DNA of 64,000 nucleotides from Arthrobacter yangruifuii (GTDB lineage Bacteria; Actinomycetota; Actinomycetes; Actinomycetales; Micrococcaceae): assembly GCF_009192775.1 (NCBI RefSeq), contig NZ_VTFX01000004.1:62001-126000 (forward strand), given 5' to 3'. The translations under genes and the position numbers were made by a program. The notes under the pieces are model-generated. The model had not been told where the DNA came from and did not search any database. It saw only the letters and a list, made by a program, of their open reading frames with translations. Positions 15,730 through 25,315 of this stretch are shown in pieces (the stretch's first letter is position 1; each line of letters starts with the position of its first letter).

Positions 15730-17928
15730 GTGCCACATATGGAAGAGCAAGAACTGATCTGGACCGATACGGACCGCAGGGCAGTTGATACCGCCCGTGT
15801 GCTGGCCGCCGATGCCGTGGAGAAGGTCGGCAACGGCCACCCCGGTACGGCCATGAGCCTTGCCCCGGCCGCGTACCTTTTGTTCCAGAAGGTCATGCGC
15901 CACGACCCGTCGGATCCGCACTGGATCGGACGCGACCGGTTCGTCCTCTCCCCCGGGCACACCTCCCTGACCCTCTACATTGAGCTCTTCCTCTCCGGCT
16001 ACGGCCTGGAACTGGAGGACCTGCAGTCCCTGCGTACCTGGGGTTCCAAGACCCCGGGCCACCCCGAGTACCGCCACACCGACGGCGTCGAAATCACCAC
16101 GGGCCCGCTCGGCCAGGGCCTCGCCTCCTCCGTCGGCTTCGCCTTCGCCCAGCGCCGCCTGCGCGGTCTGCTCGACGCCGACGCCGCCGACGGCACCAGC
16201 CCGTTCGACCACACCATCTGGGTCATCGCCTCCGACGGCGACATGCAGGAAGGCGTCACGGCCGAAGCGTCCTCGCTGGCCGGGCACCAGGAACTGGGCA
16301 ACCTCGTAGTGATCTACGACGAGAACCACATCTCCATCGAAGACGACACCGACATTGCCTTCACCGAAGACGTGCTCAAGCGCTACGAAGCCTATGGCTG
16401 GCACACCCAGCGGGTGGACTGGACCAAGACCGGTGAATACGTCGAAGACGTCAACGAGCTGTACAACGCACTGATGGCAGCCAAGGCCGAAACCGGCCGC
16501 CCCTCCATCATTTCCCTGCGCACCATCATCGGCTGGCCTGCACCGAACAAGCAGAACACCGGCAAGATCCACGGTTCCGCCCTGGGCGCCGACGAAGTAG
16601 CGGCACTGAAGGAGACGCTGGGCTTCGACCCGGCGAAGAACTTCGACGTGGACCCCGAGGTCCTCGAGCACGCACGCCAGGCAGTGGCCCGCGGAGCGAA
16701 GGCCCACGAAGAGTGGAACGAAGGCTTCAAGGCCTGGGAAGAAGCCAACGCCGAAGGCTCCGCCCTGCTTGCCCGCCTCGAAAAGGGCGAGCTCCCCGAA
16801 GGCTGGGAAGCATCGCTGCCCGTCTTCGAAGCCGGCAAGGACATGTCCACCCGTGCCGCTTCCGGCAAGGTCCTCTCCGCCATTGGCCCGGCCCTGCCGG
16901 AACTGTGGGGCGGCTCTGCCGACCTTGCGGAGTCCAACAACACCACGATTGAAGGCTCCCCCTCCTTCATCCCCGCGGGCAAGCAGACCAACGCCTGGTC
17001 CGGCAACCCGTACGGCCGCGTGCTGCACTTCGGCATCCGCGAACACGCCGCGGCGTCGATCGTCAACGGCATCACGATGCACAGCAACACCCGGGCCTTC
17101 TCCGGTACCTTCCTGATCTTCAGCGACTACCAGCGTCCGGCCATCCGCCTCGGCGCACTGATGGGCGTGCCTGCCATCTACGTCTGGACCCACGATTCCA
17201 TCGGGCTCGGCGAAGACGGACCCACCCACCAGCCGGTGGAGCAGCTCGCCTCCCTGCGCGCCATCCCGGGGCTCGACGTCGTCCGCCCGGGTGATGCAAA
17301 CGAGGTGGCCGTCGCCTGGCGGACCATTCTGGAAAACACCGAAAACCCGGCCGGCATTGTGCTGACCCGCCAGAACATCCCCACCTACTCCCGCGACGAA
17401 GGTGCTGCCACGGCCACCGAATTCGGCTCCGCCGAGGGTGCCTCCCGCGGCGGATACGTGCTTGCCGAAGCCGTCCGTGACGGCAGCGTCGTCACGCCCG
17501 ACGTCATCCTGGTCGGCACCGGTTCCGAGGTCCAGCTGGCCGTCGAGGCCCGCGAAGCCCTCGCCGCGGAAGGCGTAGCCGCCCGCGTGGTGTCGATGCC
17601 GAGCATCGAGTGGTTCAACAAGCAGGACCAGGATTACCGCGAGTCCGTCCTGCCCAAGGACATCCGTGCCCGCGTTTCCGTGGAAGCGGGCGTTGCCCTC
17701 GGCTGGCGCGAAATTGTCGGCGATGCCGGCCGCAGCGTCTCACTGGAGCACTTCGGGGCTTCCGCCGACTACAAGACACTGTTCCGCGAATTCGGCATCA
17801 CCGCCGACGCCGTGGCGCAGGCTGCCCGAGACTCCCTTGCGGCCGTCGGCGGCAGCGGATCGGCACCCGACGGCACCACCGGTGCCGCTTCCGGAGCGCA
17901 GTCCACCGAGACCGGCGACCAGCAGTAA
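15730..17928 (+). CDS. tkt: Transketolase
   Basis: Moves two-carbon ketol units between sugar phosphates, using thiamine diphosphate, in the non-oxidative pentose phosphate pathway. It has 732 residues. The N-terminal domain shows GNGHPGTAMSLAP and the cofactor motif SDGDMQEGVT with DENHISIEDD. The central domain has GIREHAA and LGEDGPTHQPVEQLA with the catalytic region residues. The C-terminal domain ends near KTLFREFGIT, followed by an Ala/Ser/Gly-rich tail. The GTG at 15730 has AGGGG ten bases upstream. The ATG at 15739 would be three codons shorter. It is first gene of a six-gene operon. Confidence 0.96.
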   Translation: MPHMEEQELIWTDTDRRAVDTARVLAADAVEKVGNGHPGTAMSLAPAAYLLFQKVMRHDPSDPHWIGRDRFVLSPGHTSLTLYIELFLSGYGLELEDLQSLRTWGSKTPGHPEYRHTDGVEITTGPLGQGLASSVGFAFAQRRLRGLLDADAADGTSPFDHTIWVIASDGDMQEGVTAEASSLAGHQELGNLVVIYDENHISIEDDTDIAFTEDVLKRYEAYGWHTQRVDWTKTGEYVEDVNELYNALMAAKAETGRPSIISLRTIIGWPAPNKQNTGKIHGSALGADEVAALKETLGFDPAKNFDVDPEVLEHARQAVARGAKAHEEWNEGFKAWEEANAEGSALLARLEKGELPEGWEASLPVFEAGKDMSTRAASGKVLSAIGPALPELWGGSADLAESNNTTIEGSPSFIPAGKQTNAWSGNPYGRVLHFGIREHAAASIVNGITMHSNTRAFSGTFLIFSDYQRPAIRLGALMGVPAIYVWTHDSIGLGEDGPTHQPVEQLASLRAIPGLDVVRPGDANEVAVAWRTILENTENPAGIVLTRQNIPTYSRDEGAATATEFGSAEGASRGGYVLAEAVRDGSVVTPDVILVGTGSEVQLAVEAREALAAEGVAARVVSMPSIEWFNKQDQDYRESVLPKDIRARVSVEAGVALGWREIVGDAGRSVSLEHFGASADYKTLFREFGITADAVAQAARDSLAAVGGSGSAPDGTTGAASGAQSTETGDQQ

Positions 17929-17954
17929 CCCCCTGATCTAAAGGAGCATCACCC

Positions 17955-19070
17955 ATGACTTCAACTCCCACGGCCCGGCTTTCCGAAGCCGGCGTCTCCA
18001 TCTGGCTGGACGACCTCTCCCGCGAACGGATTGTTTCCGGTTCCCTGAAGAAGCTCGTTGACGAATGGAACGTGGTCGGCGTGACCACGAACCCGAGCAT
18101 CTTCGCCGCAGCCCTGGCCAACGGCGAGTCCTACGCCGCCCAGGTGCAGCAGCTCGCCCGTTCAGGCGCCACCGTCGACAAGTCGGTCTTCGAGATCACC
18201 ACCGACGACGTCATCCAGGCCTGCGATGTTTTCGCCCCCGTAGCCGAGGCCACGCACGGCGTGGACGGCCGTGTGTCCATTGAGGTTGATCCGCGCCTGT
18301 CGCGTGACACCCAGGGCACCATCAACGAGGCGAAGGAACTTTTCGACAAGGTCGGCCGCTACAACGTGCTGATCAAGATCCCCGCCACCAAGGAAGGCCT
18401 GCCGGCAATCACTGCCACGCTGGCCGCCGGCATCAGCGTGAACGTAACCCTGATCTTCTCGCTCGAGCGTTACCGCGAGGTCATCAACGCGTACATGCTC
18501 GGCATCGAACAGGCGAAGGAAAACGGGCACGACCTGTCCACCATCCACTCCGTCGCATCCTTCTTCGTTTCCCGGGTCGACGCCGAGATTGACAAGCGTC
18601 TTGACGCCCTCGGCACCGAGGAAGCCACGGCATTGAAGGGCAAGGCCGGCCTGGCCAACGCCCGCCTGGCCTACCAGGTCTTCGAAGAGCAGTTCGCCAC
18701 GGAACGCTGGCAGGTGCTGGCAGCAGCCGGCGCCAACGCCCAGCGCCCGCTGTGGGCCTCCACCGGCGTGAAGGACCCGGCCCTGCCGGACACCCTGTAC
18801 GTCACGGGCCTGGTGGCACCGAACACCGTGAACACCATGCCGGAAAAGACGCTGGCAGCCACCGCGGACCACGGCGAGGTTACCGGGGACACGATCACCG
18901 GCACCTACGCTGAATCCAACGGCGTGCTGGATTCACTTGACGGCCTGGGCATCTCCTACAACGACGTTGTGGAGCAGCTCGAAACCGAAGGCCTCGACAA
19001 GTTCGTGGTCAGCTGGGGCGAGCTCCTGCAGACCGTTCAGACCGCACTGGATACCGCGAAAGAGGCATAG
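17955..19070 (+). CDS. tal: Transaldolase
   Basis: Transfers a dihydroxyacetone unit between sugar phosphates in the pentose phosphate pathway. At 371 residues it is the longer actinobacterial type. The Schiff-base Lys lies in [14 protein letters not shown], and the N-terminal [13 protein letters not shown] motif is the family signature. The ATG at 17955 follows AAAGGAG with good spacing. It lies 26 bases after tkt and five bases before pgi in the same operon. Confidence 0.96.
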   Translation: MTSTPTARLSEAGVSIWLDDLSRERIVSGSLKKLVDEWNVVGVTTNPSIFAAALANGESYAAQVQQLARSGATVDKSVFEITTDDVIQACDVFAPVAEATHGVDGRVSIEVDPRLSRDTQGTINEAKELFDKVGRYNVLIKIPATKEGLPAITATLAAGISVNVTLIFSLERYREVINAYMLGIEQAKENGHDLSTIHSVASFFVSRVDAEIDKRLDALGTEEATALKGKAGLANARLAYQVFEEQFATERWQVLAAAGANAQRPLWASTGVKDPALPDTLYVTGLVAPNTVNTMPEKTLAATADHGEVTGDTITGTYAESNGVLDSLDGLGISYNDVVEQLETEGLDKFVVSWGELLQTVQTALDTAKEA

Positions 19071-19075
19071 GAAAC

Positions 19076-20704
19076 ATGACCACACTGTCCTTTGAAGCAG
19101 CCGGGGCGGCAAGCATCGCCGTCGACGCCAAGGTGCCCGAACTCGTGGGGGATGAAGTAGCGTCCCGTCTTGTGGCCCAGGATCCCACCCTGTGGGGACC
19201 CGACGCCGAAGCCGAGGCATCCATCCGCCTTGGGTGGCTGAATCCCGGAGAAAGCTCCCGGCCGCTCGTGGGACAGATTGCGGCGCTGAGGGAAGAGCTC
19301 GCCGCCGAGTCGGTGACCCGCGTGGTCCTGGCCGGCATGGGCGGCTCTTCCCTGGCGCCCGAGGTCATTACCCGCACGGCGGGCGTGGACCTGACCGTGC
19401 TGGATTCAACCGACCCCGACGTCGTCGCGGCGGCCCTGGAGGACCGCCTCGCCGAAACCGTGATCGTCGTGAGCTCGAAGTCGGGCTCCACGGTGGAGAC
19501 CGACTCGCAGCGCCGGGTCTTCGAACAGGCCTTCACGGACGCCGGCATCGATGCGAAGTCCCGCATCGTGGTTGTCACCGACCCGGGATCCCCGCTCGAT
19601 TCGGCGGCCCGCGAAGCCGGATACCGCGCCGTGTTCAACGCCGACCCCAACGTGGGCGGGCGCTACTCCGCCCTGACCGCGTTCGGCCTGGTGCCCTCCG
19701 GCCTGGCCGGAGCGGACATTGAAACCCTGCTCGACGACGCCGAGCTGACCGCGGAAATGCTGCGGGACGACGCCCCGGACAACATCGGACTGCAGCTCGG
19801 GGCTGCCCTCGGCGGAACCGAGCCGCTGCGCAACAAGATCGTTATTGTTGATGAGGGTTCGGGACTGGCCGGTTTCCCCGACTGGGCCGAACAGCTGATT
19901 GCCGAATCTACCGGCAAGCTCGGCACCGGCCTGCTGCCCGTCGCCGTCGAACCCGGTGCACCGGAGATGGTTTCCGGCGCCGGCGACGTGCTCACGGTCC
20001 GCCTTGTCCCCGTCGACTCGGAGGCCCTTCCCGAAGGGGACCAGGTGATGGTCTCCGGCAGCCTGGGCAGCTCCATGATGCTGTGGGAATTCGCCACCGC
20101 GGTGGCCGGACGGCTGCTGAACATCAACCCGTTCGACCAGCCGGATGTCGAAGCTGCCAAGAAGGCGGCCCGCGGACTGCTGGACTCCACCCCCGAACCC
20201 ACGGAACCGTCCTTCATTGACGGTTCCGTCGAAGTACGGGGTTCCGCTGACCTGCTCGGCACCGCCCACACCCTCCGCGGTGCGGTATCGGCCCTGCTGC
20301 GGCAGCTCGGTACGGACGGCTACCTGAGCGTGCAGGCCTACCTTGACCGCAACCGCCAGGCTGAGCTCGCCGGCATCCGCCCCGAGCTGGCGGCGGCCAC
20401 CGGCCGGCCCGTGACCTTTGGCTGGGGCCCGCGCTTCCTGCACTCCACGGGCCAGTTCCACAAGGGCGGGCCGGCGCAGGGTGTGTTCCTGCAGATCACC
20501 GGCAAACCCGCCCGTGACGTTGCCATTCCCGACCGCCCCTTCACCTTCGGGGAGCTCATCAGCGCGCAGGCCGCCGGCGATGCGCAGGTCCTCTCGGACC
20601 AGGGCCGCCCGGTCCTTCGGTTGCACCTGCTGAACCGGGCCGAAGGGGTCCGCGAGATCGAGAACGTTGTGCGCGCCCTGGCCGCAGATGAAAGCCGCAG
20701 CTAA
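19076..20704 (+). CDS. pgi: Glucose-6-phosphate isomerase
   Basis: Interconverts glucose 6-phosphate and fructose 6-phosphate, linking glycolysis with the pentose phosphate pathway. The 542-residue sequence has SIS-type sugar-phosphate motifs: VLAGMGGSSLAPEV, VVSSKSGSTVET and a later GWGPRFLHSTGQFHKGG containing the conserved His/Lys region. Its sequence resembles the form found inside the tal-zwf cluster of actinobacteria more than the enterobacterial Pgi. The ATG follows AGGAAAC closely, and zwf begins immediately after its stop codon. Confidence 0.93.
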   Translation: MTTLSFEAAGAASIAVDAKVPELVGDEVASRLVAQDPTLWGPDAEAEASIRLGWLNPGESSRPLVGQIAALREELAAESVTRVVLAGMGGSSLAPEVITRTAGVDLTVLDSTDPDVVAAALEDRLAETVIVVSSKSGSTVETDSQRRVFEQAFTDAGIDAKSRIVVVTDPGSPLDSAAREAGYRAVFNADPNVGGRYSALTAFGLVPSGLAGADIETLLDDAELTAEMLRDDAPDNIGLQLGAALGGTEPLRNKIVIVDEGSGLAGFPDWAEQLIAESTGKLGTGLLPVAVEPGAPEMVSGAGDVLTVRLVPVDSEALPEGDQVMVSGSLGSSMMLWEFATAVAGRLLNINPFDQPDVEAAKKAARGLLDSTPEPTEPSFIDGSVEVRGSADLLGTAHTLRGAVSALLRQLGTDGYLSVQAYLDRNRQAELAGIRPELAAATGRPVTFGWGPRFLHSTGQFHKGGPAQGVFLQITGKPARDVAIPDRPFTFGELISAQAAGDAQVLSDQGRPVLRLHLLNRAEGVREIENVVRALAADESRS

Positions 20705-22249
20705 ATGCCCGCCGAGGAGAAGGCGGGGACGCGCAACCCCCTGCGGGACCGCCGCGACCTCCGGCTGAGCCGGATCGCGGGTCCTTCCTCGCTGGTGATC
20801 TTCGGCGTGACCGGAGACCTCGCGCGGAAGAAGCTCATTCCGGCCGTCTATGATCTGGCCAACCGGGGCCTGCTTCCCCCGAGCTTTTCGCTGGTGGGCT
20901 TCGGCCGCCGTCCATGGAGCCACGAGGACTTCGCCGCGCAGGTGCTGGAGTCCGTCAAGGCCTACGCCCGGACCGACTTCAACGAAGGCGTGTGGAAGCA
21001 GCTCGCCCAGGGCATCCGGTTTGTCGAGGGCGGTTTTGACAGCGACGAAGCCTTCGAAAAGCTCAAGGCAACCCTTGAGGACCTCGATGAACAGCGCGGA
21101 ACCCGGGGTAACCACGCGTTCTACCTCTCCGTGCCGCCCAAGTCCTTTGAACAGGTCTGCCAGCAGCTGTCCAAACACGGACTCGCCAAAACCTCCCAGG
21201 GCAAGTGGCGGCGCGTGGTCATCGAAAAGCCGTTTGGGCACGACCTCGCCTCGGCGCGGGAACTGAACAACGTGGTGGAATCGGTGTTCCCGGCGGATTC
21301 GGTGTTCCGGATTGACCATTACCTGGGCAAGGAAACCGTCCAGAACATCCTGGCCCTCCGGTTCGCGAACCAGCTCTTTGAACCGATCTGGAACGCCAAC
21401 TACGTGGACCACGTGCAGATCACCATGGCCGAGGACATCGGCATCGGCGGCCGTGCCGGATATTACGACGGCGTCGGGGCGGCCCGCGACGTCATCCAGA
21501 ACCACCTGCTCCAGCTCCTCGCGCTGACCGCCATGGAGGAACCCATCTCCTTCAATGCGGACCACCTGCGCGCCGAGAAGGAAAAGGTGCTTGCCGCTGT
21601 CCGGCTGCCGGAGGACCTGTCCCGCAGTTCTGCGCGGGGGCAATACACCGGCGGCTGGCAGGGCGGTGAGAAGGTGACCGGTTTCCTGGATGAAGAGGGC
21701 TTCAACCCGGAGTCCAAGACTGAGACCTTCGCCGCCATCCGGCTGGACATCAATACCCGCCGATGGGCCGGAGTCCCGTTCTACCTGCGCGCCGGCAAAC
21801 GGCTGGGCAGACGCGTCACGGAAATTGCCGTGGTCTTCAAGCGCTCCCCCAACCTGCTGTTCCGGCCGCACAACGGGGACGACTTCGGCCAGAACGCCGT
21901 AGTTATCCGCGTGCAGCCCGACGAAGGCGCCACCATCCGCTTCGGCTCGAAGGTGCCGGGCACACAGATGGAGGTCCGCGATGTCTCCATGGACTTTGGC
22001 TACGGACATTCCTTTACCGAGTCCAGTCCGGAGGCCTATGAGCGGCTCATCCTGGACGTGCTGCTGGGTGAGCCTCCGTTGTTCCCGCGGCACCAGGAAG
22101 TGGAGCTTTCCTGGAAGATCGTGGATCCGTTTGAAGAATACTGGGCGTCTCTGGACACCCAGCCTGAGCCTTATGCCCCTGGAAGCTGGGGGCCGGACTC
22201 CGCCAACGAGCTGCTTGCCCAAGACGGAAGGACCTGGAGAAGGCCGTGA
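20705..22249 (+). CDS. zwf: Glucose-6-phosphate 1-dehydrogenase
   Basis: Oxidises glucose 6-phosphate to 6-phosphogluconolactone, making NADPH. The 514-residue protein has the nucleotide-binding IFGVTGDLARKKLIP motif (about residues 32-46) and the active-site RIDHYLGKETVQN. EKPFGHDLASARELN is the second cofactor/substrate segment. The ATG directly follows the pgi stop with no gap, so translation is coupled. OpcA, encoded next, is a known activator or partner of this enzyme in actinobacteria. Confidence 0.97.
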   Translation: MPAEEKAGTRNPLRDRRDLRLSRIAGPSSLVIFGVTGDLARKKLIPAVYDLANRGLLPPSFSLVGFGRRPWSHEDFAAQVLESVKAYARTDFNEGVWKQLAQGIRFVEGGFDSDEAFEKLKATLEDLDEQRGTRGNHAFYLSVPPKSFEQVCQQLSKHGLAKTSQGKWRRVVIEKPFGHDLASARELNNVVESVFPADSVFRIDHYLGKETVQNILALRFANQLFEPIWNANYVDHVQITMAEDIGIGGRAGYYDGVGAARDVIQNHLLQLLALTAMEEPISFNADHLRAEKEKVLAAVRLPEDLSRSSARGQYTGGWQGGEKVTGFLDEEGFNPESKTETFAAIRLDINTRRWAGVPFYLRAGKRLGRRVTEIAVVFKRSPNLLFRPHNGDDFGQNAVVIRVQPDEGATIRFGSKVPGTQMEVRDVSMDFGYGHSFTESSPEAYERLILDVLLGEPPLFPRHQEVELSWKIVDPFEEYWASLDTQPEPYAPGSWGPDSANELLAQDGRTWRRP

Positions 22250-23181
22250 TAGTGGAACTGCCGGACACCACCACATCCAAGGTGTCCAAGGAAATTGTTG
22301 CCATGCGGGAACGGGGCGGCGTGGTGACCCTCGGCCGCGTGCTGACCCTGGTGGTGGATACGCAGCCGGACTTCGTTGAGGAGGCCATCGCTGCCGCCAA
22401 CGAAGCCAGCCGTGAACACCCCTGCCGCATTATTGTGCTGGCCGAGGGCAGCGCGGAGGAGAAAACCCGCCTGGACGCACAGATCCGGGTGGGCGGCGAC
22501 GCCGGTGCCTCCGAGGTGATTGTGCTGTCCGGGTACGGCGAACTTGCAGGTGAAAGTGAATCCCTGGTGTCTGCCCTGCTGCTGCCGGACGCACCGATCG
22601 TGGCCTGGTGGCCGCATGGAGTTCCGCAGGATCCGGCACGGACACCGCTGGGAGCCATCGCGCACCGCCGTATTACCGACGCCGCCACCGAGGAGGATCC
22701 CAAGAAGGCACTGCTGGGACTGGCCGGCAGCTATGCGGCCGGCGATACCGATCTCAGCTGGACCCGCCTCACCAACTGGCGTATTCAACTGGCTGCGGTC
22801 CTGGACGGAGTCGGAGCCGCAAAGGTCCGGTCCATTGTGGTCGAAGGCGCCTCGGACTCGGCCAGCACCTTCCTGCTGGCGGCCTGGCTCAAGAAGGCGC
22901 TGCGTGTGCCGTTGGAGATCATCGAGGGGAAAGCCGGGACCGGTATTCACCGGGTGGTGTTCACCTGCGAGGGCGGGAACGTGGAACTGGCCCGCCCGGA
23001 CCAGGTCACGGCCCACCTGACGCAGCCAGGACAGCCCGAACAGCAGATCTCCCTTCCCCGGCGTTCCCTGCGGGACTGCCTCGCGGAGGAACTGCGCCGG
23101 CTGGACCCGGATGAGGTCTACGGAGAAGTACTTACTGAGGGACTGGCGGCCTGCCTGTCCCCGGAAAGGGCGCAGGCATGA
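22246..23181 (+). CDS. opcA: Glucose-6-phosphate dehydrogenase assembly protein OpcA
   Basis: OpcA binds Zwf and promotes its active oligomer, as shown for cyanobacteria and corynebacteria. The 311-residue protein has the family pattern: VVTLGRVLTLVVDT near the N-terminus, SLVSALLLPDAPIVAWWPHGVP in the middle, and SVVEGASDSASTFLLAAWL-like residues (IVVEGASDSASTFLLAAWLK). The GTG overlaps the zwf stop by four bases (GTGA), with GGAGAAGG just upstream. Its own stop overlaps the pgl ATG (ATGA). Confidence 0.93.
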   Translation: MIVELPDTTTSKVSKEIVAMRERGGVVTLGRVLTLVVDTQPDFVEEAIAAANEASREHPCRIIVLAEGSAEEKTRLDAQIRVGGDAGASEVIVLSGYGELAGESESLVSALLLPDAPIVAWWPHGVPQDPARTPLGAIAHRRITDAATEEDPKKALLGLAGSYAAGDTDLSWTRLTNWRIQLAAVLDGVGAAKVRSIVVEGASDSASTFLLAAWLKKALRVPLEIIEGKAGTGIHRVVFTCEGGNVELARPDQVTAHLTQPGQPEQQISLPRRSLRDCLAEELRRLDPDEVYGEVLTEGLAACLSPERAQA

Positions 23182-23999
23182 GGCCCTCCCCCAAAGGCGT
23201 AAGCATCCATCCCACTCCGCAGGCGCTCGTGGCGACCAACGCCGGGCGGCTGATCACCAAGCTCGTGGATGTCCAGAGCCGGCGCGGTGAGGCCACCGTG
23301 GTGCTGACCGGCGGCTCTGTGGGCATAGCAACACTTGAGGCGGTGACGGCCAACCCGGCGCGGACGGCAGTGGATTGGACCCGCGTGAACTTCTGGTGGG
23401 GTGATGAAAGGTTCCTTCCGGCCGGAAACCGGGAACTGAACTCGGTACAGGCCCGGCAGGCGATGCTGGACCCGCTTGGGGTTCCCGCCGGCCGGATCCA
23501 CGCCGTCGCCACGGCCGACGAGGTGGGAACGGTGGAAGAGGCCGCCGCGGACTATGCGCGCCAGCTGGCCGATGCGGCCGCCGGTGAGCAGCTCGAAGCC
23601 GGGTTGGAGCCGGTGGATGCACGGCTTCCGCGTTTCGATGTCCTGTTGCTGGGCGTGGGACCGGATGCCCACATTGCTTCCCTGTTCCCGGAGACCCCCG
23701 GCATCCGCACCGTCGGACAGACAACCGTTGCTGTCCGGGACGCCCCGAAGCCCCCGCCGGAACGGGTTTCCCTGACCCTGGAAAGCATCAACACTGCCTC
23801 CGAAATCTGGCTGGGCGTTGCCGGCAACGACAAGGCCGGCGCGGTCGGCCTCGCCCTGGCCGGAGCCGGGCCCATCCAGGTACCCGCCGCCGGAGCCCGC
23901 GGGCGTACCAAGACCCGCTGGCTGATTGACGAGGCCGCGGCGTCGCAGCTGTCCAAGCGGCTGCTGGCCTCGGATGAGTCCGAGGAGGACGAGGACTAG
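23178..23999 (+). CDS. pgl: 6-phosphogluconolactonase
   Basis: Hydrolyses 6-phosphogluconolactone, the product of Zwf. The 273-residue protein belongs to the DevB/Pgl branch of the NagB fold: VVLTGGSVGIATL, VNFWWGDERFLP with its acidic active-site segment, and LLLGVGPDAHIASLFPETP. It has an acidic C-terminus (SDESEEDED). The ATG overlaps the opcA stop. It is the last gene of the tkt operon and is followed by a strong hairpin. A 6-phosphogluconate dehydrogenase gene is not in the operon. Confidence 0.95.
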   Translation: MRPSPKGVSIHPTPQALVATNAGRLITKLVDVQSRRGEATVVLTGGSVGIATLEAVTANPARTAVDWTRVNFWWGDERFLPAGNRELNSVQARQAMLDPLGVPAGRIHAVATADEVGTVEEAAADYARQLADAAAGEQLEAGLEPVDARLPRFDVLLLGVGPDAHIASLFPETPGIRTVGQTTVAVRDAPKPPPERVSLTLESINTASEIWLGVAGNDKAGAVGLALAGAGPIQVPAAGARGRTKTRWLIDEAAASQLSKRLLASDESEEDED

Positions 24000-24020
24000 G
24001 ACCTGCACCCCGGCATACCA

Positions 24021-24060
24021 AGAGGAATGGCCCCCGGAAATATCCGGGGGCCATTCCTCT
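24021..24060. terminator. Bidirectional hairpin between pgl and secG
   Basis: Perfect 18-base arms, 24021-24038 and 24043-24060, with a four-base loop, lie between convergent genes. There is no T-tract on either side, but the stem is very stable and placed to end both transcripts. Confidence 0.8.
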
Positions 24061-24085
24061 AAATGCTGCTTTCGGGGACTGCTGC

Positions 24086-24337
24086 CTATGCCTCGCCGGC
24101 GAAGCGCTGGATCAGTCCGAGAGCCACAATAACCAGGCCCCATGAAACGGCCAGGGCCACAGTGAATCGGTTCAGGTTCTTTTCGGCAACGCCGGAGGAG
24201 CCGAGGCTGCTGGTCATGCCGCCGCCGAACATATCCGACATACCGCCGCCGCGGCCCTTGTGCAGCAGGATGAGCAGCGTCAGCAGCAGGCTCGTGATCG
24301 CAAGGAGCACCAGCAGGACGATCTTCAGAATTTCCAC
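24086..24337 (-). CDS. secG: Preprotein translocase subunit SecG
   Basis: Small membrane subunit of the SecYEG channel, aiding protein export. The 83-residue protein has two membrane segments (about 2-26 and 58-78) joined by a Gly-rich loop (GRGGGMSDMFGGG), as is usual for SecG. The GTG at 24337 has GAAAGG six bases upstream. It lies 60 bases after tpiA, and the gap-pgk-tpiA-secG order is conserved in actinobacteria. Confidence 0.93.
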   Translation of the reverse strand: MEILKIVLLVLLAITSLLLTLLILLHKGRGGGMSDMFGGGMTSSLGSSGVAEKNLNRFTVALAVSWGLVIVALGLIQRFAGEA

Positions 24338-24397
24338 TTACGGCCTTTCGGGTGACTCATGGATTGGAGACGCCGCTGCGGCGCCTTCAGCTGCAGT

Positions 24398-25213
24398 TCA
24401 GTCAGTCACCAGATGTTGTTCGAACCTGACAATATTAGCAAATTCGCCTACATCCAAACTGGCACCGCCAACCAGCACGCCGTCCACGTCGCGTTCACCC
24501 AGAATGCTTGCCGCATTGGCGGCCTTGACCGAGCCGCCGTAAAGCAGGCGGGTCTTGGCGGCGACGGTATCGTCGTAGAGATCCGCGATTTCGGCGCGGA
24601 TGGCCGCGCACATTTCCTGTGCGTCATCGGGACCGGCCACTTCGCCCGTGCCGATGGCCCAGATGGGCTCGTACGCAATAACCAGGCTGGACACCTGTTC
24701 CGCATCGAGGCCGGCAATGTCGCTGCGGACCTGCTCCAGGGTGTGCGGGACGTGGTCCCCTGCCTGACGGACCTCCAGGCCCTCACCCACACAAAGGATC
24801 GGCACCAGGTTATGGCGGTAGGCAGCCTTGAGCTTCTCATTCAGCAGTTCATCGCTCTCGCCGTGGACCGACCGGCGTTCGCTGTGGCCCACCAGGACAT
24901 AGGTGCAGCCGAGCTTGGCGAGGAACTGGCCCGAAATGTCGCCGGTGAAGGCACCGGAATCATTCGGTGAAAGGTCCTGCGCGCCGTATTCCACCTTCAG
25001 CTTGTCGCCGGCCACCAGCGTCTGCGTGCTGCGCAGATCGGTGAACGGAGGGAACACCACAACCTCCACCCGGCCGTAGTCGTGGCGTGCGTCGCTCAGC
25101 GTCCATGCCAGTTTCTGCAGCAGGGTAATGCCCTGCACATGGTCCATGTTCATTTTCCAGTTGCCGGCGATCAGGGGTGTGCGGTCGAACTTGCCGTTCG
25201 TGGAGGTGGTCAT
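24398..25213 (-). CDS. tpiA: Triosephosphate isomerase
   Basis: Interconverts dihydroxyacetone phosphate and glyceraldehyde 3-phosphate in glycolysis. The 271-residue TIM barrel shows the catalytic residues: Lys in GNWKMN, His in VLVGHSERR, and Glu in [11 protein letters not shown]. The phosphate-binding [11 protein letters not shown] and [10 protein letters not shown] follow. The ATG at 25213 has GGAG five bases upstream. A 102-base gap with a large stem-loop separates it from pgk. Confidence 0.97.
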   Translation of the reverse strand: MTTSTNGKFDRTPLIAGNWKMNMDHVQGITLLQKLAWTLSDARHDYGRVEVVVFPPFTDLRSTQTLVAGDKLKVEYGAQDLSPNDSGAFTGDISGQFLAKLGCTYVLVGHSERRSVHGESDELLNEKLKAAYRHNLVPILCVGEGLEVRQAGDHVPHTLEQVRSDIAGLDAEQVSSLVIAYEPIWAIGTGEVAGPDDAQEMCAAIRAEIADLYDDTVAAKTRLLYGGSVKAANAASILGERDVDGVLVGGASLDVGEFANIVRFEQHLVTD

Positions 25214-25275
25214 GGTGACTCCGGTTTCTTACTCGCGGTGCACCGGCCGCAGGGGCCGGGCGGGATGGGACATGC

Positions 25276-25310
25276 AGGTGCGGGCCCGCTGACGCAGCGG
25301 ACCCGCACCT
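25276..25310 (-). other. Intercistronic stem-loop between pgk and tpiA
   Basis: Sixteen-base arms (25276-25291 and 25295-25310) pair with a single G-U type mismatch around a three-base loop, six bases past the pgk stop. No T-tract follows on the minus strand. It is probably an mRNA processing, stabilising or partial-termination element. Confidence 0.65.
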
Positions 25311-25315
25311 TCGTT

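Noticed and set aside
15403-17229. A 608-codon open frame antisense to tkt
   Set aside because: Antisense shadow of transketolase, with no family match.
19406-22276. A 956-codon open frame antisense to pgi and zwf
   Set aside because: It spans two real, well-recognised genes on the other strand and has no domain of its own.
24940-24960. CCGGTG-N4-CACCGG in tpiA, resembling the tkt/gap motif
   Set aside because: It is inside coding sequence, has shorter arms and different spacing, so it is not counted as a third copy.
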